From SABI01 sp963676605 (GTDB lineage Bacteria > Spirochaetota > Spirochaetia > Sphaerochaetales > Sphaerochaetaceae): a DNA stretch of 51,097 nt. Below are positions 8,901 through 17,321 of this stretch, piece after piece. The translations under genes and the position numbers were made by a program. The notes beneath the pieces are model-generated. The model was not told where the DNA came from, ran no database searches, and worked only from the letters and a program-made list of their open reading frames with translations. The first letter of the stretch is position 1; each line of letters begins with the position of its first letter. The stretch is taken from the NCBI GenBank assembly GCA_963676605.2, contig CAXXSP010000003.1:1-51097 (forward strand), written 5' to 3'.

Positions 8901-9080
8901 ATTGAAGAGATCCTCGTCAGCGTCACTGTCGCCGATGAAACAGGAACAGAGATGCTCACACCACCGGTATCGGTCCCCTTGGCTCTTGAGAGCTGGAACC
9001 AGCCGGTCTACGGCGAACGTCTGAAAGACAGTTACACCCTACTTCAGGATTATTTTACACGGGAGAGTAGAGATGAATGA
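5918..9080 (+). CDS. Membrane-anchored TIM-barrel glycosidase-like protein, interrupted by three apparent frameshifts
   Basis: Reassembled length is about 1053 residues. A Lys/Arg-rich N-terminus precedes one membrane helix (about residues 18-40), then an extracytoplasmic domain with beta-rich character, then a TIM-barrel region from about residue 405. The barrel starts FVEGVNLGTAMPGKWF and continues with MGELGVNTLRVYTLLDPQFY. Candidate catalytic acids are in YLVGRELEP and VVAEFGLSTGMG, resembling the clan GH-A glutamates after strands 4 and 7, but the usual Asn-Glu is Arg-Glu here. Coding passes from frame to frame near 7816-7822 (one extra base), 8345-8351 (one extra base) and 8690-8702 (one base lost). 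Homology-like coding quality continues on both sides, so sequence errors are more likely than decay. It is the first gene of the polysaccharide operon and its stop overlaps the next ATG. The role is unknown; binding, trimming or export of the polymer is plausible. Confidence 0.6.
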
Positions 9081-11072
9081 GACTCAGAGCCCTGTACAGA
9101 TAGCAGACAATCTCTGGCGCCTTGGTGCAGCAACCATTACGAACCGGATGCAGTGCAATGCCTACCTGATGATTCACGGGGAAACGGCAGTCCTCTTTGA
9201 ACCGGGACCTGCCTCGGCAGGAAACTGATCCTCTCACAGGTGCAATCTCTTATCCCGGTGAAACAGGTGGAGGCAATTGTCTGCTCCCATCAGGATCCTG
9301 ATCTCTGCATGGCTATCAGCGATTTTGAAAAGGCGGGATTCAAGGGAGTGATCTGCTGCCACGACAGAACCGCTATCATCATAAAGTACTACGACTTCAA
9401 AAGCCCCTTCTATCTGGTAAACCATCATGAGTACGCGTACACCATGCAGGACGGACACACGATCAGCTTTCTGTTCACCCCCTACCTTCATTTCCCAGGC
9501 TCTATCATGAGTTACCTCAGAGAGCAGCAGGCACTGATAAGCGGAGACGTGTTCTCCTCGATCTCTGCCGACTGGACCCTCTATGCTGATGATAACTACA
9601 TAGATGGAATGATCGCCTTCCATGAAGTCTACATGCCGGGCACTGAGATCCTCGCGGATGCGATGGGTATCGTATCACGGTACGAACTCTCTCTGATATG
9701 CCCCCAGCACGGGTCGGTCATCAAAGATGATATCCCACGCTTCATAGACATTCTCAAGAACCTTCCCTGCGGGCTCTTCCTTGAGGCGAAAAAGCGCGGA
9801 CTGCCTGAAAAAGGGGAGATCATTCACATCACTGACAGAGTGCTTGCCAGACTCATCACGACCCATGGGATTGAGGATGTGAGAAAGGTGTTCAGGGGAT
9901 CGGGGATCACGATCAACGGAAGCAAGCAGAAGATATCGAAAACAAAATTCCCCGACAGGGCACTCTGGAATACCTTCTTCTCGATCGTGGAGGATAAACG
10001 CGGAGCAGAGTATCTCTACCCCGTCGCCTCCCTTACAGAGAGGATCTGTAATGAGTTCGAGTTGCCTCTTCCCCCTGTATTCTCTTCTCTTATCGCGAGC
10101 AGCGAGCTGCAGCTCATGAGAGAGAGGGAAGCGCTTCAGGAGACCAGGGAGAACCTGAAGACACTCGAAGAAAGTCTCTACCGGGATCCGATCACGAAAC
10201 TCTACAATCAGCATTTCTATGAAGCGTTCATGAAAGACGAACTGCAGACAGTTCTGACGAAGAAGGCGCAGCTTGTCGTCCTCCTTATCAGCATCGACAA
10301 CCTTGACAGGATAAACCTTGATTACGGCAATGCCGAAGGTGATAAGACGATGAGGATTTTCGGAGACCTCCTTAACCAGATAGAGTATAAACAGATTCAG
10401 GTCTGCCGTCTCTCGGGAGGTCTGTTCGCCCTTGTGTGCCAAGGGCTCGACAAGAAAGAGGCGATCCTGCGCGGAGACAGCCTGAGAAGCACGATTTCAG
10501 AAGATGAGCGGTTTATCGTTCCGATCTCTGCATCGATGGGACTGTACCACAGCGAGGAACTGCCTCCCTTCGAAGCCGACACCATTGAGGACATGGTGAC
10601 ACTGATCACCCAGAGCGCACTCTTTCGCCTGAAGCTTGCGAAGAAACAGGGCGGTGGAGAACTGATCCACACCTCGGTGAGCAAGGCGGGAAGCCGTTCG
10701 GCCTTCACCATCCTCCTCATCGACCATCCCGGGTTTGACAGGGATCTGATACAGCAGACGCTCGAGAAGGATAGATTCAGGGTCATAGTCGCCGATGACG
10801 GTCTGAGCGGAAAGAAACTGGCTATCCAGGAAACACCCGACCTGATCCTCTGTGAACTGCTCGTGGGGAAACTGAGCGGTATCACCTTACGCAAGGAGCT
10901 TTTGAACAAGGCGACCCTCTCCACGGTCCCCTTCATCCTCATGTCGATCAACAAGAATGAACAGACGATCAAGAGAGCGTACGAGCTGAATATCCGTCAC
11001 TTCCTCCGCCGTCCTGTTGCCCTGTACGAGATTGTGGGACTGATCACGCTGATCATGGAAAAGGGGGCATAA
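9073..11072 (+). CDS. ODP-type metallo-beta-lactamase-fold sensor fused to degenerate GGDEF and receiver domains (one frameshift)
   Basis: Start ATG 9073 overlaps the previous stop. The frame changes near 9213-9221 (one base apparently missing), giving about 666 residues. Domain 1 is the oxygen-binding di-iron (ODP/flavodiiron) fold: SHQDPDL in place of HxExDH, YLHFPGSIMSY, SGDVFSS and ICPQHGSVI supply most metal-ligand positions. Domain 2 starts YRDPITKLYNQHFYEAF and has a GGDEF-like fold, but the signature is RLSGGLF, so cyclase activity is not expected. Domain 3 is receiver-like, with the phosphoacceptor Asp replaced by Glu (ILCELLVG, codon 10854-10856) and the conserved KP replaced by RRP. 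ODP proteins act as iron/oxygen sensors for chemotaxis in Treponema denticola. I infer a sensory or scaffolding regulator of the adjacent synthase. The following GTG is two bases away. Confidence 0.75.
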
Positions 11073-11073
11073 G

Positions 11074-13920
11074 GTGTCGACAAACTTTGCCGTCATCCTC
11101 ACTCTCTCCATTCTCGCTGCGAATATTTTTCTGGTCGCCGCGATTCTCATCTCCCGTTCAGCGAGGAGACATCTCCTGCGCCGGCGTCTGCGGATTGAGA
11201 ACCGCCTCCTGGCCCAACTCCAGGAGGAGCATCTTGCACCTCAGGCATTCCCTTCGAAAGAACTCCTCTCCTGGTACAACAGGATATCAGCACGGATCAC
11301 CCTCGAAGAGGAACAGGATGAGCAGATACGCGAGTATCTGCTGAACACCGCGCATGTGAAAAAGCTGAAGCGAAGGATGCACTCCCGCATCCCCCTCTGG
11401 AGAATCGAAGCAGTAGCGGCCCTGCGCAACATGCTTGGCGATGACGGAATCAGAAACCTCTTCCTTGAATCGCTTAAAACCGAGAAGAACGAGGTGGTTA
11501 CACTCTATCTCTTCGAAGCCCTTGCCCGCTCACGGGAGAAACGGGCGATCATCCCGATGATCAGCCGTCTGGGGAAGGCGACTCCGTGGATGAGTACACG
11601 CTACCGCGCGATACTGATCACCTATGCAGATATCCTCCTCCCCTACCTTCTCAGCCGCCTTGAGATCAAGAGAATCTATCTCGGACTCCTCATTACCGAG
11701 TATGCCGCCCAATACCCCAGTGAAGACCTCAGGAATTACCTCATAGAGAAGGCGAAAGAGAAGAATGGGGAGATCAGGAAGAGAGCCCTTGAGGCTCTGT
11801 GCACTCATTACCCCGAATCCCTGCTGAGTGAGGAATTCCAGAAGAGCCCCTACCGGGCGACCGGCGAATATGTGATACGTGCCTATGCGGAACTGATGGA
11901 TGAGGAACATATCTCCGACATGCTTGCCTATGCACGAAGGAAGTCCCTCAGAGACCAGCTCGCACTCTCTCTCACCGAGATGACTGCACGGGATCCTTCC
12001 CTCCTGTTCACCGTTCTCGAATGGTTTGAAAAAGGGCAGAAGACGCAGGTACAGACAATTCTTGCACGTGTGCTCAACAACAGGATAGCCTACCTCCTCG
12101 AATCTCAGAACGGACCGCTCGACGGTCATCAGGTCACACTCATCGAACACCTCGTCAGTGCAAAATATATCAGCGGTCTTGTACAGTTTCTCAACACCAC
12201 CCGGGATGAGAAGAAACAGGAAGAGGTGATACGACTCCTTTCACGGCTCGCAAAAAAGAACCGTGCTCTCAGGCTCACGCTGTTCAACTACCTCCATCCC
12301 GATATCTATGCGAAGCTCTCTCTCCCCTCTCCTAAACAGAAGAGTTCTCCCCCCCCTCCCCATATGGAGAAACCGCAGCGGATTATGCTCCTGCTCCTGT
12401 TCATCCTCACCCTGCTTATCCTTCCTTTGATTATCTTCTTCAAGGAACTCCCGAACCTGGTGAATATGGATCTCGCAGCGATCGGGTATCTGTACGTTGC
12501 CCGTTTCAATTACCTGCTCGTCTACTATTCAACCTTCCTTACAGCCCTGAACATGTTGATCCTCGCCCTCTCCTTCCAGGCGGCGCGTATCCAGAACAGG
12601 CTCTGGAGAGCAAAGGACACGAAACTGCTCTTCACACAGGGGCTCCTCCCCTCGGTCTCCATCATTGCACCGGCCTTCAACGAAGAAGCAAATATCATAG
12701 AGAGTACGAACAGTCTCCTCAACCAGGAGTACCCTGAGTTCGAGCTGATCGTGGTCAACGACGGTTCGCGTGACCTCACGCTCCGGACTCTCATCGACTA
12801 CTTCAACCTCGAAAAACAGGACAGGGTGGTTCCCTCCACCCTGAAAACCCGTCCGCTGAGAGGAATTTACACAAACAAGAACATCCCCAATTTGATTGTC
12901 ATCGACAAGGTGAACGGAGGGAAGGCAGACTCACTGAACCTCGGACTGAATATCGCTCAGAAGGAGTTCTTCTGCGGAATCGATGCGGACAGCCTCCTTG
13001 AACCTGATGCGCTGCTGAAAGCCGTTTCAGTGATGCTCGACTCGAAGACCGAAAGCATCGCTTCCGGGGGAAATATCTGCCCGGTAAACGGCTGTGATGT
13101 GGAACTCGGCTCAATAGAGAAGATCGCTCTCCCCTCGCGATACATAGCCCGCTTCCAGTCACTGGAGTATATCCGCTCGTTCATGACCGGTCGTATGGGC
13201 TGGGCCTACGTGAATATGCTCCTTATCATCAGCGGTGCCTTCGGTGTCTTCCATCGGGAACGAACGATCGAGACAGGGGGATATCTGACCAAGAGCGGTA
13301 AGTACCATAAGGACACGGTCGGGGAAGATATGGAACTTGTCGTGCGAATCTCCCGCTCCATGAGGGAGAAGAAGCTTCCCTACCGGGTGCAGTATGCTGG
13401 GAATGCGAACTGCTGGACGGAGGTCCCTTCCTCATTCAAGGTGCTTCGCCGTCAGAGGGACCGGTGGCAGCGAGGACTGATCGATATCGTCCTCTTCCAC
13501 AGCGGCATGCTCTACAACCCCCGCTACGGAAAACTCGGAATGCTCGCCATCCCCTACTACTTCATCTTCGAGCTCCTCGGCCCCTTCGTCGAAGCCCAGG
13601 GGCTTCTCCTGGTCGTCCTGAGTGCAGCACTCGGGCTGCTCAACCTCCCTATCATCCTCGCACTCTTCACAGCCACGATTCTGATGGGAATCATGGTATC
13701 TCTCTCAGCCCTCTTTATCAGTGATTTCGATCGACCGATGTACGACAGAAGAGATATTGCGAAACTCCTCTCCCTCACGATCATCGAGAACTTCGGAACA
13801 CGGCAACTGATCAGCCTCCTGAGAGTCAGAGCCTACTTCTCGGCCATGAGAAAGGACCGGGGCTGGGGTGCACAGGTGAGAACAGGATTCAAGTCAAAGG
13901 GGAATAAGAGAACGACGTGA
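11074..13920 (+). CDS. HEAT-repeat glycosyltransferase family 2, processive polysaccharide synthase
   Basis: A 948-residue membrane protein starting at GTG 11074 after AAAAGGGGG. One N-terminal helix is followed by about 350 residues of helical HEAT-like repeats (REKRAIIPMISRLGKA and similar). Two membrane helices come next (about residues 435-505). The GT2 domain has SIIAPAFNEEAN, Asp563 (VVNDGS), the DAD metal site at Asp637, the GED base region at Glu751-Asp752 and the QRDRW acceptor motif at 794-798. Three or more C-terminal helices complete it. This set is that of processive inverting synthases (cellulose, hyaluronan, chitin and poly-GlcNAc synthases) that polymerise UDP-sugars and export the chain. 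No PilZ domain is seen. The GH16 and CE4 genes facing it, plus glmS downstream, favour an amino-sugar-containing exopolysaccharide (inference). Its 3' end overlaps the convergent GH16 gene by 32 bp. Confidence 0.85.
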   Translation: MSTNFAVILTLSILAANIFLVAAILISRSARRHLLRRRLRIENRLLAQLQEEHLAPQAFPSKELLSWYNRISARITLEEEQDEQIREYLLNTAHVKKLKRRMHSRIPLWRIEAVAALRNMLGDDGIRNLFLESLKTEKNEVVTLYLFEALARSREKRAIIPMISRLGKATPWMSTRYRAILITYADILLPYLLSRLEIKRIYLGLLITEYAAQYPSEDLRNYLIEKAKEKNGEIRKRALEALCTHYPESLLSEEFQKSPYRATGEYVIRAYAELMDEEHISDMLAYARRKSLRDQLALSLTEMTARDPSLLFTVLEWFEKGQKTQVQTILARVLNNRIAYLLESQNGPLDGHQVTLIEHLVSAKYISGLVQFLNTTRDEKKQEEVIRLLSRLAKKNRALRLTLFNYLHPDIYAKLSLPSPKQKSSPPPPHMEKPQRIMLLLLFILTLLILPLIIFFKELPNLVNMDLAAIGYLYVARFNYLLVYYSTFLTALNMLILALSFQAARIQNRLWRAKDTKLLFTQGLLPSVSIIAPAFNEEANIIESTNSLLNQEYPEFELIVVNDGSRDLTLRTLIDYFNLEKQDRVVPSTLKTRPLRGIYTNKNIPNLIVIDKVNGGKADSLNLGLNIAQKEFFCGIDADSLLEPDALLKAVSVMLDSKTESIASGGNICPVNGCDVELGSIEKIALPSRYIARFQSLEYIRSFMTGRMGWAYVNMLLIISGAFGVFHRERTIETGGYLTKSGKYHKDTVGEDMELVVRISRSMREKKLPYRVQYAGNANCWTEVPSSFKVLRRQRDRWQRGLIDIVLFHSGMLYNPRYGKLGMLAIPYYFIFELLGPFVEAQGLLLVVLSAALGLLNLPIILALFTATILMGIMVSLSALFISDFDRPMYDRRDIAKLLSLTIIENFGTRQLISLLRVRAYFSAMRKDRGWGAQVRTGFKSKGNKRTT

Positions 13921-14608
13921 TCACCATGTGAATCTGATTCTCCAGTTCCTCGCCCCTGAAGAGCCAGAGGTTCATCCTGAAGTGGGCGTTCCCTTCGCTC
14001 GGACTGTCGGGGTAGTACCAACGCTCTATCAGCATTGATTCGCTCGAAGCAGCATCCGGATCGACAGATCCGTGATAGGAGGCAAAGGAGACACCTTCTT
14101 CAGTCCATTGAATCCGGTGGGTCGTCATCGAGCCCTGCAGGTCGGGAGCGAAATCATACAGCCGTCCATCTTCCTGATAGGGCTGCACAACATACTGCAT
14201 GCGTGTCGGCTGGTCGACTCCCCAGGCTGAAAACTCGATATCGATCTCGCGGTTTGCCTCCCCCGGCTCGGGATCCCAGGTGAAGAAGCCTGCAACTACC
14301 TGAGGTTCATACCTGTGGAGCGGAGAGCCGACGGTAAAGGTATAGGTCCCGTACCCGGTCTTCTGTGTCGTGTAGACTTCCGTTGCCTGCCACAGACCTC
14401 CCGTCTTCTGTACCGTCAGGTGAAGCCCTTTGTCATCGACCCATACAGACCGGGGAGAATCACTGAAATAGTTCGGTCCAGGGGCAGTTTTCTCTTCTGA
14501 GCTCTTCACGCCCCACTCGAAGCCTGAGAAATCAATCTTCCTCACTCGCTCTGCAGGGAGGGAAGTGAGGGTGAACAGCAGACACAGAAGGAGAAACAAG
14601 CGTTTCAT
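13889..14608 (-). CDS. Secreted GH16-type beta-glucanase-like protein
   Basis: A 239-residue protein with signal peptide MKRLFLLLCLLFTLTSLPA. A concanavalin-like jelly-roll follows, with the GH16 catalytic motif EIDIE (Glu121, Asp123, Glu125) inside REIDIEFSAWG. Flanking features such as GYGTYTFTVG and the Trp/Phe-rich strands are consistent with GH16. The family retains stereochemistry and cleaves or transglycosylates beta-1,3/1,4-glucans, agarose or related polymers. It lies four bases downstream of the deacetylase gene on the same strand and converges on the synthase gene, overlapping its end. It probably trims, releases or cross-links the polymer made by the neighbouring synthase. The exact linkage is unknown. 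Confidence 0.75.
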   Translation of the reverse strand: MKRLFLLLCLLFTLTSLPAERVRKIDFSGFEWGVKSSEEKTAPGPNYFSDSPRSVWVDDKGLHLTVQKTGGLWQATEVYTTQKTGYGTYTFTVGSPLHRYEPQVVAGFFTWDPEPGEANREIDIEFSAWGVDQPTRMQYVVQPYQEDGRLYDFAPDLQGSMTTHRIQWTEEGVSFASYHGSVDPDAASSESMLIERWYYPDSPSEGNAHFRMNLWLFRGEELENQIHMVITSFSYSPLT

Positions 14609-14611
14609 CTA

Positions 14612-15586
14612 TCACCTTCCCAGTAGCTTGAGGGCATGCTGCACCATCCTGTCGGTACTGTAGTTCTCTACATTCATCGCCCCGATATCCCACATGTCAA
14701 TATCAAAGATCTTCACTGCCTCGGGAGTAGATGTCCTGATGGCAGTGTAGCCTGCGCTTTTCGCTGCCTTGATAACCTGCGGGTCCCCCGCGCCGCTTCC
14801 GAACGGAAGGGCAAGGACGGTCACCTTCGTACCGAGTTCTGTTTCCAGGATTTTCTTCGATTCACTGAGCTCCCGGATCACTTCTGTCTCGCTCAGTTCC
14901 CCGAGTCTTCTGTGGGTCAGCGAGTGTGAACCGAAGTGAAAGAGCTGTTTCCCCCCTTCGGTGCGGTAGCTGTTCATCTCTCTCACCTGGTCCCAGCTCA
15001 TGTACCCGACGTGCCCGATGAACTCGGGCACAAGGAAAAAGGTTGCCTCGATACCGTATTTTTTAAACAGGGGATAGACGATCGCATAAATGGAGAGATC
15101 TCCGTCGTCGAAGGTGATGATCGCCCTGTCCTTCATCGCATGATCCTGCTGTACAGGGAGGGTAGAGAAGTCGGTGATGAGGAAGTTCCTTTTCAGATAG
15201 GCAAGGTCATGCTCGAAGTTGTACAGGTCTCTGTTATAGACATTGCCTGTCCTGCCGAACACGATATTATGATACAGAAGCACGAGAAGTTTCGGATCCT
15301 TTCTGGAAGGGACCGTCACCCCCGCGTTGAGATTCGAGACCGTCTGCACTCCGAGGGTATCATCGGGAAGAGCAGGCTTCCAGTATCGGACTAAGGGAAC
15401 GTCAGCCAGGTCTAGTGTGCTCTGTTCTTCCATGACCGTGCCGGCAGAGACGAACGAGATACACAGTATGCACGTCAGGAGGATAAGAAACCGACGTACA
15501 AAGGGGTGTAAAGGTTCTGATAAGTACTTCTTTCTAATACATGTCCTCCTGATACCTCTTGTGCGGCAGGTATCGGCCGATTCCAT
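14612..15586 (-). CDS. Exported polysaccharide deacetylase (CE4)
   Basis: Up to 324 residues. An N-terminal membrane/signal segment (VRRFLILLTCILCISFVSA) precedes a CE4/NodB domain. The metal and catalytic motif TFDDGD is at residues 158-163 and HSLTH at 221-225. YHNIV near 105 and ALPFGSG near 260 match other CE4 motifs. The family removes N-acetyl groups from poly-GlcNAc, chitin or peptidoglycan. Two starts are possible. ATG 15586 lies six bases after a weak promoter (15593-15621) and has no ribosome site. ATT at 15538 is preceded six bases upstream by a perfect AGGAGG and gives a neater signal peptide beginning IRKKYLSEPLHP. I list the longer form. The gene is divergent from tetR and four bases from the GH16 gene. 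Confidence 0.85.
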   Translation of the reverse strand: MESADTCRTRGIRRTCIRKKYLSEPLHPFVRRFLILLTCILCISFVSAGTVMEEQSTLDLADVPLVRYWKPALPDDTLGVQTVSNLNAGVTVPSRKDPKLLVLLYHNIVFGRTGNVYNRDLYNFEHDLAYLKRNFLITDFSTLPVQQDHAMKDRAIITFDDGDLSIYAIVYPLFKKYGIEATFFLVPEFIGHVGYMSWDQVREMNSYRTEGGKQLFHFGSHSLTHRRLGELSETEVIRELSESKKILETELGTKVTVLALPFGSGAGDPQVIKAAKSAGYTAIRTSTPEAVKIFDIDMWDIGAMNVENYSTDRMVQHALKLLGR

Positions 15587-15592
15587 TGTTTA

Positions 15593-15621
15593 AAGATAGT
15601 GTGAAACGAGGTAATCATCAA
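15593..15621 (-). promoter_or_regulatory. Weak promoter for the deacetylase-GH16 pair
   Basis: TTGATG (15621..15616), a 17-bp spacer and TATCTT (15598..15593) on the minus strand, four of six matches in each box. It lies six bases from ATG 15586, and would equally give a 48-nt leader for the alternative ATT start at 15538. Confidence 0.35.
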
Positions 15622-15682
15622 GAGAAACAGGCAGCAAGTGAATCTCGGAATCTAAAGATGTTTCGCTTCGTCTATTCTCTCC

Positions 15683-15712
15683 TTGACATTTTCAGTAAAC
15701 AGTGTTTACTAT
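15683..15712 (+). promoter_or_regulatory. tetR promoter
   Basis: TTGACA (15683-15688), an 18-bp spacer and TACTAT (15707-15712), with ATG 15720 seven bases later and no Shine-Dalgarno sequence. The transcript is probably leaderless. The operator palindrome occupies the spacer. Confidence 0.55.
15694..15710. promoter_or_regulatory. TetR-type operator, perfect 17-bp palindrome
   Basis: AGTAAACAGTGTTTACT is a perfect inverted repeat around a central G and sits between the -35 and -10 boxes of the tetR promoter. Binding here would block RNA polymerase, giving negative autoregulation of tetR and of the membrane-protein gene behind it. Confidence 0.6.
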
Positions 15713-15719
15713 ATATACA

Positions 15720-16316
15720 ATGAGTAGCAAGGACAGAAGAAAGAGAGAAAAAGAGGAACTGCGAGCGAAGATTCTCCAGGAAGCTCTTCATATCATAGGA
15801 GAAAAGGGAGTCGAGCAGCTGACTATCAGAGCGCTCGCGAACCGCATCGAGTATTCTCCTCGCACGATATACCTCTACTTCGCCAACAAACAGGATCTAC
15901 TTCACTCCCTCGTGGAGTCGGGCTATCAGAGGAGCTGGGACCGCATGAGCACCCCGCGAGAAGAGGCCACGGCGCGGGAGAACCTCACCCTCCAGATAGC
16001 AGGTCACCTACGTATGGGCATGGACAATCCCGAGGGCTACCGTGTGGTGCTGATGCTTCTGGACGAACCCGGATTTATCCCCGGAGAATTCCAGAGGCGG
16101 GTGGAGGAGATGGCCCGAAGGGACCTGGGAAGCTACCTCAGCCTCTCTGATGATTCCGCGCTCGATCGAATCTTTGATCTGTTCCTTGCTTCTCTGAGGG
16201 GAATGACTCTCTCCCTTATCCGCCAGATCCCTCTCCTGACAAAAGAGGAACTGGAGAAGAGAATGGCGCTTGCCATGCAGATGATCTTCGGCAGTCTGAA
16301 CACCCTGCAGAACTGA
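15720..16316 (+). CDS. TetR-family transcriptional regulator
   Basis: 198 residues. A basic N-terminus (KDRRKREKEELRAK) leads into the TetR helix-turn-helix: GVEQLTIRALANRIEYSPRTIYLYF then NKQDLL. The C-terminal helical ligand domain has no recognisable subfamily signature. I place the start at 15720 rather than at the in-frame ATG 15702, because 15720 lies seven bases after the -10 box and family members start close to the basic stretch. A palindrome in its own promoter suggests autorepression. The downstream membrane-protein gene, 52 bases away with its own AGGAGG, is the likely co-regulated target. Confidence 0.88.
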   Translation: MSSKDRRKREKEELRAKILQEALHIIGEKGVEQLTIRALANRIEYSPRTIYLYFANKQDLLHSLVESGYQRSWDRMSTPREEATARENLTLQIAGHLRMGMDNPEGYRVVLMLLDEPGFIPGEFQRRVEEMARRDLGSYLSLSDDSALDRIFDLFLASLRGMTLSLIRQIPLLTKEELEKRMALAMQMIFGSLNTLQN

Positions 16317-16368
16317 GCACCTGTCGATACAGAACATACTATCTCACAAGAATTCAGGAGGTCTTCGT

Positions 16369-17241
16369 ATGAACGGGACGACCGAAAACACGCGCACAGT
16401 CATGATCTTAGGATGTATCATCCTCATTGCAGCGGCCATCGCTACCGCCGCAGGCATCTTCAGCCACGGCGGGGAGGGAGGGTTCACCTATACTTCGATA
16501 CGGGGAGAAGAGATCTCAATCTACGGGAAGGGAATCTACCGGCATATGAGCGAAGAAGTCGCCGTACAGGGAATCGGGCAGGACTATATCACACTGTGTG
16601 TGGTCCTTCCCCTTCTTTCAGTCTTTCTGTACCGTTCGAGGAAAGAAGCCATGACGGACAGGATTATTCTGACGGGAATTCTCGGTTATATCTTCGTCCA
16701 GTACCTCTTCTACATGATCATGGGCATGTATTCTGCACTCTTTCTCATCTACGTGCTCCTTACTGGGACTTCATTCTTCGCCTTCATCCTCTCGCTTCTA
16801 TCAGTGACACCTTCAGCATTCCTAAAACAGACCGGGGAAAGATTCCCCCGGCGGTATGTGGGGATCTTTCTTCTTGTGAACACAGCGTTGATAGCACTCC
16901 TCTGGCTCTCAATTGTAGTCCCTCCCCTGCTTGACGGAACACTCTACCCTGCTGAAGTGGAACACTACACGACATTGATCGTTCAGGGGATGGATCTTGC
17001 CCTCCTTCTTCCCCTTGCCGCAGTCTCTGCCGTGCTCGCCCTCAGGAACGTACCGGCAGGGTACGTGTACTCCTCCGTCTATACAATCTTCCTAACCCTG
17101 CAGATGCTCGCCCTGTGTGCAAAGATCGCTGCTATGGGTATGACAGGATATTCCATCATCCCCGTCATATTCATCATTCCCACGATCTTTCTGTTCGCAC
17201 TGACCGGTACAGTGAAGGTCTTTCAGTCGCTGAAAGGATAG
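16369..17241 (+). CDS. Multi-pass membrane protein of unknown function
   Basis: A 290-residue protein with about seven or eight hydrophobic segments: the first near residues 10-28, then a loop with SIRGEEISIYGKGIYRHMSEE, then helices near 73-87, 98-120, 120-142, 163-185, 205-225, 232-253 and 260-283. I recognise no transporter or enzyme signature. AGGAGG seven bases before ATG 16369 sets the start. It follows tetR on the same strand, so it is probably the gene that the TetR protein controls, in which case it may respond to a small membrane-active or toxic compound (inference). After the stop there is only a short GGGC/GCCC stem (about 17243-17261) and then the glmS promoter. Confidence 0.6.
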   Translation: MNGTTENTRTVMILGCIILIAAAIATAAGIFSHGGEGGFTYTSIRGEEISIYGKGIYRHMSEEVAVQGIGQDYITLCVVLPLLSVFLYRSRKEAMTDRIILTGILGYIFVQYLFYMIMGMYSALFLIYVLLTGTSFFAFILSLLSVTPSAFLKQTGERFPRRYVGIFLLVNTALIALLWLSIVVPPLLDGTLYPAEVEHYTTLIVQGMDLALLLPLAAVSAVLALRNVPAGYVYSSVYTIFLTLQMLALCAKIAAMGMTGYSIIPVIFIIPTIFLFALTGTVKVFQSLKG

Positions 17242-17286
17242 CGGGCCTTGAAGTGCCCGTTGTGTCATATCCAATCCGTTCATTTA

Positions 17287-17315
17287 TTGACACCCTTTTC
17301 GAATAAACCTATGAT
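17287..17315 (+). promoter_or_regulatory. glmS promoter, near-consensus and leaderless
   Basis: TTGACA (17287-17292), a 17-bp spacer and TATGAT (17310-17315). Only ATCTCC separates the -10 box from the glmS ATG at 17322, so the first transcribed base should be at or next to the A of the start codon. There is no room for a glmS ribozyme or a ribosome binding site. Confidence 0.7.
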
Positions 17316-17321
17316 ATCTCC

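Noticed and set aside
17242..17321. glmS ribozyme/riboswitch
   Set aside because: Only 80 bases separate the genes, with a near-consensus promoter directly at the ATG. No leader exists to hold a ribozyme.
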